Assembly (NCBI GenBank): GCA_018436705.1
Contig: JAHDLA010000011.1
Span: 186,001 to 250,000 of the forward strand
From: Sedimentibacter sp.
GTDB taxonomy: Bacteria; Bacillota; Clostridia; Tissierellales; Sedimentibacteraceae
DNA: 64,000 nucleotides
Direction of reading: 5' to 3'
Shown here in pieces: positions 45,459 through 54,985 of this stretch. The notes beneath the pieces were generated by a model that worked only from the letters and a program-made list of their open reading frames with translations, did no database searches and was not told the origin of the DNA. The first letter of the stretch is position 1; each line of letters begins with the position of its first letter. A program made the position numbers and the translations under genes.

Positions 45459-46048
45459 TATTTCACCTTCTTTTTTACTGCTCTATCATAATCCTCCATG
45501 GTATCTATATCTGTAAATTCATAATCAGATTTTAAATCAACATTTAACAAACCGTCCAAATTTTTTTTAATTATAGACTTCCCTCCAGCGTCTCCACTTA
45601 AATTCATCAGCTGCTCTCTAAAAGCATATGGAAATATCACTGGATTTCCATTAGTCTGATTAAAGCGCGGAATAATAATTTTATCCGGATTTTCTTCAAA
45701 TGCCTTTAAAAGTTTTTTTATGGTTTTTTCTTTTATATATGGCTGATCCGCAACAAAGAACATAAATCCATCCACAAGTCCGGCTTTTTGAACTCCCAGC
45801 CTTATAGAAACACTCTGCCCCAAAAATGACTCCTCGTTTTTTACATAATTAAAGCCTGCTTCAGAAGCTTTTCGTAAAACATCATTATCTTTTGCAACAA
45901 CTATAACATCTTTGAAGTAACCTGTGCAGTTTTTAACTGCTTCAAAAATATATTCATAAATATGCTTGTCGCCGATTTTCATCTTAAGCTTATTTTGATT
46001 CATTCTTTTTGATAAGCCTGCAGCCATTATTATTGCATCAACATTCAT
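45455..46048 (-). CDS. mocA: MocA/YgfJ-type molybdenum cofactor cytidylyltransferase
   Basis: The roughly 197-residue protein has the nucleotidyltransferase start DAIIMAAGLSKRMNQNKLKM and the metal-binding FVADQPYIKEKTI. It also has FNQTNGNPVIFPYAFREQLM and GDAGGKSIIKKN, all typical of MobA/MocA-like enzymes. In E. coli MocA converts Moco to the cytosine dinucleotide form (MCD) used by xanthine dehydrogenase-family enzymes. The ATG at 46048 is preferred because AAGGAG lies six bases before it. It overlaps yqeC by 11 bp. Confidence 0.9.
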   Translation of the reverse strand: MNVDAIIMAAGLSKRMNQNKLKMKIGDKHIYEYIFEAVKNCTGYFKDVIVVAKDNDVLRKASEAGFNYVKNEESFLGQSVSIRLGVQKAGLVDGFMFFVADQPYIKEKTIKKLLKAFEENPDKIIIPRFNQTNGNPVIFPYAFREQLMNLSGDAGGKSIIKKNLDGLLNVDLKSDYEFTDIDTMEDYDRAVKKKVKY

Positions 46049-46775
46049 AATATACTCCTTTTTCCAAAGAGCCAAGAATAATTTTAAAGTTATAAGGCTT
46101 ATTTACCGCACTTTTTTTTAGATATTCTGATAGTTCCTTCACCACATTTATTTCTTCTCTTGTTTCAGCTTTATTAAAAAATAAATAAAGACTGCCTTTT
46201 GAGTTTTTAAATATCCCATTTTTATTTGAACAGATTTTCCTTATTGACTCAAAATCAATATATTCACTTTTTTCAGTTAATATATTAAATTCATCAATTC
46301 CATATATAAAGTCTTTTTCTGCCCTTTTATTTATATAATCTGCGGGGAAAATACCTATGGTCTTGTTTGTTCTTTTCAGCACAGGAGGTTCATGGTCCTT
46401 CCAGCCCTTAATAGGAAGATTGCGGGATCCATCTGATTCCAACAGCACTATGTCAAAGTCTTTAACTATGCATTCCAAATCATCATCGTCAATGCCTATT
46501 AATTTGTTTGTCTGGAAATCAAGTTTTTTTGACACAACAGTAATTGAATTATTGGCATTTGGTTTATTCATAAAATAATTTTCTATATTACAATACAAAT
46601 AATCGCAGTCTCCGGCAGATGGCATCATTATTTTTGTGCTTGTGCTCGCAAGAACCCTGTATTCATTTCTAAGTTCGTTTGCCAACTTAAACAACATCGT
46701 TGATTTACCGCCGCTTCCTACAATTGATACTACATCGCCTTTTTCTATGCTTAATATTTTTTTGATCTCCTTCAT
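46038..46775 (-). CDS. yqeC: YqeC, selenium cofactor biosynthesis protein
   Basis: The 245-residue protein has a P-loop-like GSGGKSTMLFKLANELRNEY near the N-terminus, then VLASTSTKIMMP and the family segment LLESDGSRNLPIKGWKDHEP. It is a marker of the selenium-dependent molybdenum hydroxylase system together with YqeB and the xanthine dehydrogenase. Exact function is unknown. It is the first of three maturation genes after xdh. Confidence 0.9.
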   Translation of the reverse strand: MKEIKKILSIEKGDVVSIVGSGGKSTMLFKLANELRNEYRVLASTSTKIMMPSAGDCDYLYCNIENYFMNKPNANNSITVVSKKLDFQTNKLIGIDDDDLECIVKDFDIVLLESDGSRNLPIKGWKDHEPPVLKRTNKTIGIFPADYINKRAEKDFIYGIDEFNILTEKSEYIDFESIRKICSNKNGIFKNSKGSLYLFFNKAETREEINVVKELSEYLKKSAVNKPYNFKIILGSLEKGVYYEC

Positions 46776-46811
46776 GCTATCACCAGTAATATTTTAACAT
46801 TAATATATATA

Positions 46812-46978
46812 AATGTCATCCTTGGATGCTATGTAATTAAAAGTTTGGCTATGCGAGGCACCGTCCAGGCAGGCATTCGCACCATATTCGTAAACAAGTG
46901 TGGATTGGCTGCGTAAACGGCAACATAGCAAGAAGCCTTTTTAGCAATACGAAATATTATTCGCAATTAGATGACATT
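46812..46978. repeat. Candidate MITE-like element in the xdh-yqeC gap
   Basis: A 167-bp segment is flanked by 9-bp perfect terminal inverted repeats (AATGTCATC at 46812-46820; GATGACATT at 46970-46978) and contains internal inverted pieces (GCTATG at 46848, CATAGC at 46923). Its centre is richer in G+C than the surrounding intergenic DNA. No target-site duplication could be fixed, and it encodes nothing recognisable. It is the largest gap within the operon after the leader. Confidence 0.4.
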
Positions 46979-46997
46979 CATACAAAATAAGGCTCTG

Positions 46998-49607
46998 TTA
47001 TTTTTTATATGCTGTATTCTCTAAAGGAAGTTTATATCTAAAGTTTCCGTCTTTTTTATAGTAAGCATTCTGGCAGGCCGGAGCACCTGGTATAACCACT
47101 ATTTCACCCAGTCCCTTCGCTCCGTATGCTACACTGTTGGGATTGTTTTTCTCAATTAAATGAACATCAACCGGAGGCATTTGAGTTGACCTAAACAGTC
47201 CAAGAGTTCCGTACTTGATCTGTGGGACTCCATCCTTCAATGGCAAATCCTCTGTTAAGCCGTATCCAAGGCCCATGGCTACACCTCCTTCAATCTGGCC
47301 TCTTGCGGCAACAGGATTTATTGCTCTTCCTACGTCGTGTGCCGCAATTACCTTGACCAGTTTACCCTGATTATCTATTATAACCAACTGAGTTGCATAT
47401 CCGTATGCTATGTGGCTTACTGGATTTGGTTTATCTGAACCAAGAGGATCAGTTTTGAAATCAAATTCGCCTTTGTAAATTTTCCCTTCAAGCTCTTCAA
47501 GCTTCATTCCGCTGTCCATATCCTTTTTGAGTTTTAACGAAGCCACGCGAGCTGCTTCTCCGGTAAATACCGTCTGCCTTGATGCCGTGGTAGTTCCTGC
47601 ATCAGGAGAATGACTTGTATCCGGATGGTCAACAATTATCTTATCATTGGGCAGTCCTGTTGTTTCACATACAATCTGATATATGACAGTCTGAACTCCT
47701 TGACCTATTGCACCTGCTGAGGATCTTGCGTGAACAATTCCGTCAATAACCTCAAGATTACACCTGCCTGCATCAGGCACCGCAACGCCTAATCCCGCGT
47801 TTTTCATAGCACAAGCTATGCCAACATGGTAATTTAAGTCTCCTTCATATTTATCAAAATCTGCTTTTACCGCCTCCAGTGTTTCCGCCATTCCTGTTCC
47901 ATCATCTGCAATCTGGCCATTAGGCAGCGATTGACCTGGCCTTATTGCATTTCTGTACCTTATTTCCCATCCTGAAATACCGGTTTTTTCGGCAAGCTGG
48001 TTAATTAAACTTTCTATAACAAATGCGGATTGTGTAACTCCAAAGCCTCTGAATGCTCCTGCCGGCGGATTGTTTGTATAGTACGCATTACCTTCTATAT
48101 CTACGTTCTGGTAATTGTACGGACCTCCGGCATGAGTGCACGCCCTTTGAAGAACAGGTCCACCCAAAGAACCGTAGGCACCTGTATCAGATGTAAGCCT
48201 TGCCTTCATTCCCTGAAAGATTCCATTTTCATCGCACCCTATTGATGCGTATATCTTCATTGCGTGTCGCTTAGGATGATAGTTTATGCTTTCCTGCCTG
48301 CTGAAATATACTTTCACAGGGCGCTTCAAAAGAAACGCACAAAGAGCCGCCTGATGCTGCACGCTCATATCCTCTTTACCGCCGAATCCTCCTCCCACAG
48401 CCGCACTTTTTATTCTTACTTTTTCCTTAGGTATTCCAAGATACAATGCCAATTCATTATATTCATCATAAATTCCCTGTCCTCCTGTTATTACCTCTAC
48501 ACCATCATCCCCGACAGGTACGCCGACTGAAGTTTCAGGCTCTAGGAATGCGTGCTCAGTCGGCGGAAGATCAAATGTACCTTCCACAACATACTTAGAA
48601 TTTTTCAGCACCTTTTCTGCATCCCCTCTTTTAACTTCTTGATGCGAAAACAAATTATTTTCAGGGATAACCATTTTCCCAAACTGCATAAAGCCTTCAC
48701 TATGGATTTGGTGAGCCCCGGGAGCTGCTGCCTCATCGGGGTTTGTAATCGGTTTTAACTCTTCGTATGATACATTAACTGCTTTAACGGCTGCTTCTGC
48801 CTGTTCTCTTGTCTCTGCAACAACAATTGCAATGGTATCACCAATGAATTTTGTCTGCTCGCCCACATCAATCATACCCGGCCAGTCATGAGCAAGATGC
48901 CCTATATATCTTTTCCCCGGAATGTCCTTTGCTGTAAACACCGCCACAACACCCGGCATTTTTAAAGCTTTTGAAGTATCTACAGTCAGCACTTTTGCAC
49001 GTGCGTACTTGCTGAATACATTTTTTCCGTAGAGCATACCTTCAAAATTAAAATCATCTGAATACTTTGCTTTTCCAAGAGCCTTATCCTTAGCATCTAT
49101 CCTTAAAATATCCTGGCCAATTCTTACGCTTTTTTCTTCTTTTGGTATATCAGTATTTTCTCTTAAAATTTTTGCCGCCATCATAATAGCTTCTTCGATT
49201 TTTGCATATCCGGTACACCTGCATATATTTCCCCTTATTGCCTTCTTAACATCGTCCTTTGAAGGATCACTGTTTACATCAATAAGTGCTTTAGCACATA
49301 TAACCATACCTGGTATACAAAAACCGCACTGCACAGCTCCGGCTTTTGCAAATGCATAGCTGTAAACATCTTTTTCTCTATCTGACAAGCCTTCTACAGT
49401 CACAATTTTCTTGCCTTCAAACTTGGACAGCTTCATTACACACGATTTTACAACCTTTCCATCTGCAATTATTGAGCAGGCACCGCAAGCACCTTCATCA
49501 CAGCCATTTTTTACAGAAATTAATTTCAATTCATCTCTTAAGTAATCCATAAGACTTTTATCTTTATCTGTTTCATAAACTACTCCGTTTATATTTAAAG
49601 AATACAT
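46998..49607 (-). CDS. Selenium-dependent xanthine dehydrogenase, fused Fe-S and molybdenum subunits
   Basis: The 869-residue protein oxidises purines (xanthine/hypoxanthine or uric acid-linked steps) through a molybdenum centre. N-terminal [2Fe-2S] domains are complete, with Cys36/41/44/56 and Cys94/97/129/131 (QCGFCIPGM; GNICRCTGY). The large molybdopterin domain (about 165-869) has VGGGFGGKEDMSVQ, PAGAFRGFGVTQ and the catalytic glutamate in GAKGLGE. This matches the selenium-dependent fused XDH family. The FAD-binding subunit (XdhB/YgfM) is not in the window, so electron transfer must use another partner. The yqeC-mocA-yqeB maturation genes follow. Confidence 0.93.
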   Translation of the reverse strand: MYSLNINGVVYETDKDKSLMDYLRDELKLISVKNGCDEGACGACSIIADGKVVKSCVMKLSKFEGKKIVTVEGLSDREKDVYSYAFAKAGAVQCGFCIPGMVICAKALIDVNSDPSKDDVKKAIRGNICRCTGYAKIEEAIMMAAKILRENTDIPKEEKSVRIGQDILRIDAKDKALGKAKYSDDFNFEGMLYGKNVFSKYARAKVLTVDTSKALKMPGVVAVFTAKDIPGKRYIGHLAHDWPGMIDVGEQTKFIGDTIAIVVAETREQAEAAVKAVNVSYEELKPITNPDEAAAPGAHQIHSEGFMQFGKMVIPENNLFSHQEVKRGDAEKVLKNSKYVVEGTFDLPPTEHAFLEPETSVGVPVGDDGVEVITGGQGIYDEYNELALYLGIPKEKVRIKSAAVGGGFGGKEDMSVQHQAALCAFLLKRPVKVYFSRQESINYHPKRHAMKIYASIGCDENGIFQGMKARLTSDTGAYGSLGGPVLQRACTHAGGPYNYQNVDIEGNAYYTNNPPAGAFRGFGVTQSAFVIESLINQLAEKTGISGWEIRYRNAIRPGQSLPNGQIADDGTGMAETLEAVKADFDKYEGDLNYHVGIACAMKNAGLGVAVPDAGRCNLEVIDGIVHARSSAGAIGQGVQTVIYQIVCETTGLPNDKIIVDHPDTSHSPDAGTTTASRQTVFTGEAARVASLKLKKDMDSGMKLEELEGKIYKGEFDFKTDPLGSDKPNPVSHIAYGYATQLVIIDNQGKLVKVIAAHDVGRAINPVAARGQIEGGVAMGLGYGLTEDLPLKDGVPQIKYGTLGLFRSTQMPPVDVHLIEKNNPNSVAYGAKGLGEIVVIPGAPACQNAYYKKDGNFRYKLPLENTAYKK

Positions 49608-49608
49608 A

Positions 49609-50994
49609 TTAGTCTTCCTTTCCTTTTTTATTTATTCTTTGAATAAATTTACCGGTGCATTCCTGTATCTTCAACTTCTCATTTTCGACGATAATATTTC
49701 CTCTCTGTATTGTTGTTTCCACAACATAATCTATTTCAAAGCCTTCATATGCACAGTAATCAGATGCACCATGCCTGTTTTTCTGACTTATTTTTTGCTT
49801 TTCTTTTTTTAAAACTATGATATCGGCATCAGACCCTATTTGCAGGCCGCCTTTTTTAGGGTATAATCCAAAAATCACCGATGGATTAGTACAGAGTTTA
49901 TCGATAAGTATATTAATCGATATGCCTCTTTTTATTCCTTCCGTCAGCACAATTTCCATTCTTTCTTCGACTCCCGGTACTCCTCCCGGAGCAATTCTGA
50001 AGTCATCTTTTCCATCTAGTTTCTGATTAAACAAAAATGGACAATGATCTGTCGCTATAACATCCACATCGTTATTCTCTATTCCCATCCATAAAGCCTC
50101 AACATCATCCTGTTTTCTCAATGGAGGTGACATTATATATTTTAAACCTTCATTGTTTTCTTTTCTGTAGCATTCTTCTGTCAAAATTAAATATTGCGTG
50201 CATGTTTCACAATATATGTTTTTTACTCCTCTTCTTCTTGCTGAAACAATTTCATTAAGACCTTTTTTTGTAGATACATGTACAAAATACAGGTGCGGAT
50301 ACCCTGCAATCTCACTTAAGTATATCATCCTGTTAATAGCCTCTGCTTCAGTAAAATCAGGCCTGGTAACAGCATGGTAAATCGGTTTTGTTTTTTCCAG
50401 TCTGCCGTAGTATGATCTTAAATATTGTATCGCTCCATCGTTTTCCGCATGTACTGCAATTACAGCTCCAGTTTCTTTTGCCTTAGACAAAACCATTAAT
50501 ATTTCTTTGTCACTTAGCATATGGCTGTATGTCATATATATTTTAAAGCTTGAAATTCCCTCATCAGTAAGCTCCCGCACTTCGTTTAAAATGTTTTCAT
50601 CAACATGCTGAAAAACACCGTGAAAACTGTAATCAATGAATGATTTTTCTTTTGCAAGCTTGTGATATTCGTCAATCATATAATGCAAATTAGAACCTTC
50701 GGGCCCAAAAGCAATATGATCTACAATCGTTGTTGTACCTCCAAAAGCCGCAGCTGTCGTGCCTGAGTTAAAATCATCGACAGCCCTGTAATTTCCTAAA
50801 TCCAGATCCATATGAGTATGAACATCGACTCCTCCTGGAATTACTAATTTTCCAGATACATCTATTTCTTTATAATTATTCTTATTATCTAAACTTTTTC
50901 CTATTTTTTTAATTGTACCGTTTTCAATCAGTATATCGGCTTCATAACCTTCAATGTTGTTCCTTATTAATCCGTTTTTTATTAATAGATTCAA
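49609..50994 (-). CDS. hyuA: Dihydropyrimidinase/hydantoinase-family amidohydrolase
   Basis: The 461-residue enzyme opens the cyclic amide of a purine breakdown intermediate (in E. coli the homologue is HyuA in the same cluster). Visible active-site residues are His59 and His61 (VDVHTHMD), carboxylated Lys151 (SFKIYMTY), His182 (VHAEND), a HVST histidine and the aspartate of IATDHCPF. The C-terminus has the GLYPKKGGLQIGSDADIIVL barrel-lid pattern. The start is a TTG at 50994 behind TAGGAGG. It is one base from xdh. Confidence 0.9.
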   Translation of the reverse strand: MNLLIKNGLIRNNIEGYEADILIENGTIKKIGKSLDNKNNYKEIDVSGKLVIPGGVDVHTHMDLDLGNYRAVDDFNSGTTAAAFGGTTTIVDHIAFGPEGSNLHYMIDEYHKLAKEKSFIDYSFHGVFQHVDENILNEVRELTDEGISSFKIYMTYSHMLSDKEILMVLSKAKETGAVIAVHAENDGAIQYLRSYYGRLEKTKPIYHAVTRPDFTEAEAINRMIYLSEIAGYPHLYFVHVSTKKGLNEIVSARRRGVKNIYCETCTQYLILTEECYRKENNEGLKYIMSPPLRKQDDVEALWMGIENNDVDVIATDHCPFLFNQKLDGKDDFRIAPGGVPGVEERMEIVLTEGIKRGISINILIDKLCTNPSVIFGLYPKKGGLQIGSDADIIVLKKEKQKISQKNRHGASDYCAYEGFEIDYVVETTIQRGNIIVENEKLKIQECTGKFIQRINKKGKED

Positions 50995-51042
50995 GATAAC
51001 CTCCTAATAAAAAGCACACTTTATCAATTACAATACTGCACG

Positions 51043-51133
51043 CTGTCAAAAATATTGCTGCATCATATATAGCCTCAGGTAGCCAATACGCGTAAGAATG
51101 CGCGTATTGACCTTCTTCAAATGATGTTGACAG
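51043..51133. repeat. Nested inverted-repeat element between hydantoinase and permease genes
   Basis: Three nested complementary pairs form a 91-bp structure: CTGTCAA/TTGACAG (51043-51049, 51127-51133), CATCAT/ATGATG (51061-51066, 51121-51126) and CAATACGCG/CGCGTATTG (51084-51092, 51101-51109). No U tract follows. It could be a REP/MITE-type repeat or an mRNA structure within the operon. Confidence 0.45.
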
Positions 51134-51186
51134 TCTGATTCTGATTCTTCACCATCCGTAATTAACAATGCGTATTGCTTTATTTG

Positions 51187-52548
51187 CTATTTCTTTTCCA
51201 TAGCTTCACGTTCTGCTTGTTCCTCTGCTATAGTCTTTTTAGGCAATAAAAGATTTAATATAAATACTACAACTGTTGCCAAAACAACCGGTGAGCTGGC
51301 AAACACCATGTTAAACCATGAAGGCAAGTATTGAAGCCCTTCCTTAGGTATTTGAGTTATACCCATACCCAGTGCGATACCAAGGCCTACAATAGTTGTA
51401 TTTCTTACCGACATTTCGTCCTGAACTATTAATTTCATGCCGGTCATGGTAATTTGCGCAAATACAGAAATAGTTGCGCCTCCGATTACACATTGAGGTA
51501 TGGAAGTCATAACGGCGCCAAATTTTGGTATGAATCCTGCGAACAGTATCATAAGAGCAGTAATTCTGAATACTTTAAGGCTTACAACCTTTGTCATTGC
51601 CACAATACCAACATTCTGGCTGTATGTTGCCGTAGGAAGAGCTCCAATAAAAGAACCTATAATGCTCGTTATTCCGTTTGCCTTAATACCTCCTGAAAGT
51701 TCTTCATCTGTAGCTTCCCTGTCCATTCCTCCTACTGTTGTACCCGATAAATCCCCGACAGCCTGCACTGAATTCACCACAAACATTACTGCCATACTTA
51801 TGACCGCAGCAACCGGAAATTCCAATTTGTACGGCATTATAGCAGGAAGATTGAACCAGTCTGCCGAATATATTGAATCAAATGACACTATTCCTGCAAT
51901 TAAGCTTGCTATATATCCTACAATAATACCCATTAATATTGCAGCTAACTTTATATATCCTTTTCCAAACATATTACACAATAAAACCACAGCAAGGGTT
52001 AATAAAGCAATTCCCCAATATACTAATCCTCCATATCTTGGATCAGTAGATTGAAATCCTCCTGCCATATAGTTAACAGCAACTCTGTATAAAGACAACC
52101 CTATAGTAAACACCACTGTTCCCGCTACCATAGGAGGGAAAAATCTTCTGATTTTCTTAATAAATATACCTACCAAAAATGCTGTAAAACCACCTACTAT
52201 CTGTGCTCCCAATACAGCACCTATTCCATATTCTCCGCCTATAGCCAAGATTGTAGGTATATATGCAAAACTAACTCCAATAATAACCGGAAGCTTGGAC
52301 CCTATGCCAAACATAGGGAAGGTTTGAATAAGTGTTCCTATTGCTGCAATGAACATACTTGCCTGCACCAGCTGAATCTGCTGGCTCGGGCTAAATCCTA
52401 CAGCCCCCGACAACACCAATGCAGGCAGTACATTACCTACTATCATTGCAAGCAAGTGCTGCAACGACATTGGCATTACCGAACTCAATCCAGGGTTACT
52501 GTCAAGATTGAACAATGATTTGTTAGCAGTTGTATTGTTATTTTTCAT
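51187..52548 (-). CDS. NCS2 family purine (xanthine/uracil-type) permease
   Basis: The 453-residue membrane protein has 12-14 hydrophobic helices and the NCS2 signature, with NSVQAVGDLSGTTVGGMDRE, then the gate-region GALPTATYSQNVGIVAMTKV and GFIPKFGAVMTSIPQCVIGG. Relatives carry xanthine or uric acid in symport with protons. Within this operon it is the likely uptake system for the substrate. No purine riboswitch is apparent in its 130-bp leader (52549-52678). Confidence 0.93.
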   Translation of the reverse strand: MKNNNTTANKSLFNLDSNPGLSSVMPMSLQHLLAMIVGNVLPALVLSGAVGFSPSQQIQLVQASMFIAAIGTLIQTFPMFGIGSKLPVIIGVSFAYIPTILAIGGEYGIGAVLGAQIVGGFTAFLVGIFIKKIRRFFPPMVAGTVVFTIGLSLYRVAVNYMAGGFQSTDPRYGGLVYWGIALLTLAVVLLCNMFGKGYIKLAAILMGIIVGYIASLIAGIVSFDSIYSADWFNLPAIMPYKLEFPVAAVISMAVMFVVNSVQAVGDLSGTTVGGMDREATDEELSGGIKANGITSIIGSFIGALPTATYSQNVGIVAMTKVVSLKVFRITALMILFAGFIPKFGAVMTSIPQCVIGGATISVFAQITMTGMKLIVQDEMSVRNTTIVGLGIALGMGITQIPKEGLQYLPSWFNMVFASSPVVLATVVVFILNLLLPKKTIAEEQAEREAMEKK

Positions 52549-52678
52549 AATTGTTTCTCCTTATTTTTAGTATTGGCATGCATGCTTTCAAACAATAAAA
52601 GTGTGCGGCTGCATATCAAGCCTCATACATGCCCATATCATGCTGCTTTGCAGAATAATTAATATGCTTCATTCATAA

Positions 52679-54001
52679 TTACATCAACGGCCAGATTTTC
52701 TTTACCCTATCTCTCGACTCAGACATTATTTTCTTTGTATCTGCTGTCTGTATTTCCTTGTTCCTCATAATAAATCTGCCGTTTATAACAGTGTCATTTA
52801 CAAGCCTTCCAGACATTCCAAACAAGACATGCCCAAACCAGCTGCTTTCATTCATCGGTGTAAGAGGATCATAATCAATCGTAATAATATCCGCATATGC
52901 ACCTTTAGCCAGAACCCCCAACTTTCTTTTGAAATATTTTCCAAGAATTTCAGGGTTATTATTAAACTGCATTTTTTTAGTTTCCGCAAAGCCTGCAGTA
53001 GGATCGCAAAGATGGTGACTTTGCAATATATTTGCCACCTTCATTGACTCAAACATATCATTAGTATATGCATCTGTACCAAGTCCTACTCTCAGTCCTT
53101 GTCTGAGCATTGACACTACTGGCGGACATCCAACAGCATTATTCATATTTGATTCAGGATTGTGAACCACACTTGTATCTGTCTCTTTTAATATTTCAAT
53201 TTCTCTTTGATTTGTATGAACGCCGTGAACCGCAATGGTTCGTTCACCCAGTATTTCAAAATCATGTAGTCGCTCAACGACCCTTCTTCCATATTTTTTC
53301 AGGGAATCATACTGGTCTTCAATTCCTTCGGCCACATGAATATGGTATCCGTCGTACAATCCTTCCATAGCTTCTCTTACTTTATACATAGTTTCATTTG
53401 ACAATGTAAATGATGCGTGTAGGCCGAATAATGCCTTTACCATATCACTGTCATTATTTTGACAAACTTTAATAAAGTTAATATTTTCTTCAATTTCTTT
53501 TAATGCAGTTTCTTTTCCATCTCTGTCAGACACCTCATAGCATAGAGAAGTTCTTATACCCAGCTTCTCTGCTGCATCTGCAATGGCAAACAAACTCCCT
53601 GTAGCTGAATTTGGTCCGGAATGATGATCTATAAGGGTTGTTACACCATTTTGAATTGATTCTATATAGGTAGTCAATGCATTCAGTCTTACATCCTCAA
53701 GAGTCAGTTTTCTATCCAGACTCCACCACAAATTTTCCAGCACGGTGAAAAAGTCCGTGGCAGGCTTTGAAATTGACATCCCTCTTGCATAAGCACTGTA
53801 TATATGACTATGTGCACATATCATACCTGGCATTATTACTTTGCTATTAACATCAATGAATTGTTCTTCCGGATATTTTGCTTTGATGATTGCATTTTCA
53901 CCAACATCTTCTATAATGTTTTCCCTAACCAGAACTGCTCCATTTTCAATAAATGTATTAAATGAATCATTAGTAATAATTTTACCATTGCCTATAATCA
54001 T
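52679..54001 (-). CDS. ssnA: SsnA-type putative aminohydrolase
   Basis: The 440-residue amidohydrolase has the metal-binding HSH in GMICAHSHIYSAYARGMSIS and LIDHHSGPNSATGSLFAIAD. It also has the histidine of YDGYHIHVAEGIEDQYDSLK and GLGTDAYTNDMFESMKVANI. It belongs to the SsnA branch of the amidohydrolase superfamily found next to ygfK in E. coli. The substrate is not proven; it is expected to act on an intermediate of uric acid breakdown. It starts with ATG after AAGGAG. Confidence 0.9.
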   Translation of the reverse strand: MIIGNGKIITNDSFNTFIENGAVLVRENIIEDVGENAIIKAKYPEEQFIDVNSKVIMPGMICAHSHIYSAYARGMSISKPATDFFTVLENLWWSLDRKLTLEDVRLNALTTYIESIQNGVTTLIDHHSGPNSATGSLFAIADAAEKLGIRTSLCYEVSDRDGKETALKEIEENINFIKVCQNNDSDMVKALFGLHASFTLSNETMYKVREAMEGLYDGYHIHVAEGIEDQYDSLKKYGRRVVERLHDFEILGERTIAVHGVHTNQREIEILKETDTSVVHNPESNMNNAVGCPPVVSMLRQGLRVGLGTDAYTNDMFESMKVANILQSHHLCDPTAGFAETKKMQFNNNPEILGKYFKRKLGVLAKGAYADIITIDYDPLTPMNESSWFGHVLFGMSGRLVNDTVINGRFIMRNKEIQTADTKKIMSESRDRVKKIWPLM

Positions 54002-54017
54002 AATTAACTCCTTTTCA

Positions 54018-54950
54018 TTACGAGTGTATCCATGTACCGGTTTTTCCAGCCAATCCGTCAGCTGCTTTTTCTAACGAAGTAATCAGTGCCTTTCGCCCTT
54101 GTTTCGATGTTACAAATGACATAGCAGCTTTAACTTTAGGAAGCATAGATCCTTCCGCAAATTCCTTGTCAGCAATATATTTTTCTGTTTGCTTCAACGT
54201 CAAATCTGACAGCCATTCTTGATCAGGCTTTCCAAACTTAATTGCCACTTTTTCTACTGCTGTTAGAACAACAAAGCTGTCTGCATCTATTTTATCAGCC
54301 AGTAATGAACTGGCAAAATCTTTGTCAATTACAGCCCCCACTCCTTTTAAGTGATTTCCTTCTCTAACAACAGGGATTCCGCCTCCGCCGCAGGCTATTA
54401 CGATTTCACCCCCCTTTAACAATTTTTCAATAGTTTCAATCTCTACTATATCCTGTGGTTTTGGAGAAGCGACTACTCTTCTGTATCCGCGACCGGAATC
54501 TTCAACAACTGTAATGCCTTTTAAGCGAGCATCCTCTGCTTCCTGCTCCGTCATGAAAGGCCCTATAGGTTTTGTAGGTCTTTCAAAAGCCGGGTCATTT
54601 TCGTCAACTACAACCTGAGTAATAATTGATGTTACAGATTTCTTAATTCCTCTGCTTAATAATTCCTCGCGCAATGCATTTTGCAAATCATAACCTATAT
54701 ATGCCTGGCTCATTGCCACACACATTGATAACGGCATAAACGGAAATTTCTTATCTATCTTTCCGTATTCAGAAAATGCATTGTTTATCATGCCTACCTG
54801 GGGCCCATTTCCGTGTGCCACGACAACATTGTATCCTGCCTCCACCAAATCGGCTATGGCTGAAGCGGTATGCTTAACGGCCTCCATCTGTTCAGCCAAA
54901 GTGCTTCCGAGAGCATTTCCTCCCAAAGCTATTACTATTTTTTTATTCAT
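54018..54950 (-). CDS. arcC: Carbamate kinase
   Basis: The 310-residue enzyme makes ATP from carbamoyl phosphate and ADP. It has KIVIALGGNALG, NVVVAHGNGPQVGMINNAF, VASPKPQDIVEIETIEKLLK and the ATP-site GGGIPVVREGNHLKGVGAVI. It sits in the purine operon beside the carbamoyltransferase-like YgeW. The operon can thus harvest ATP when the ureido group is released as carbamoyl phosphate. Confidence 0.95.
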   Translation of the reverse strand: MNKKIVIALGGNALGSTLAEQMEAVKHTASAIADLVEAGYNVVVAHGNGPQVGMINNAFSEYGKIDKKFPFMPLSMCVAMSQAYIGYDLQNALREELLSRGIKKSVTSIITQVVVDENDPAFERPTKPIGPFMTEQEAEDARLKGITVVEDSGRGYRRVVASPKPQDIVEIETIEKLLKGGEIVIACGGGGIPVVREGNHLKGVGAVIDKDFASSLLADKIDADSFVVLTAVEKVAIKFGKPDQEWLSDLTLKQTEKYIADKEFAEGSMLPKVKAAMSFVTSKQGRKALITSLEKAADGLAGKTGTWIHS

Positions 54951-54985
54951 AACTTCTTCCTTTCAGATATTTTCCAATAACATTA

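Noticed and set aside
52549..52678. Purine or xanthine riboswitch upstream of the permease
   Set aside because: The conserved loop segments of the guanine/adenine aptamer are not present on the minus strand and no convincing terminator hairpin is seen.
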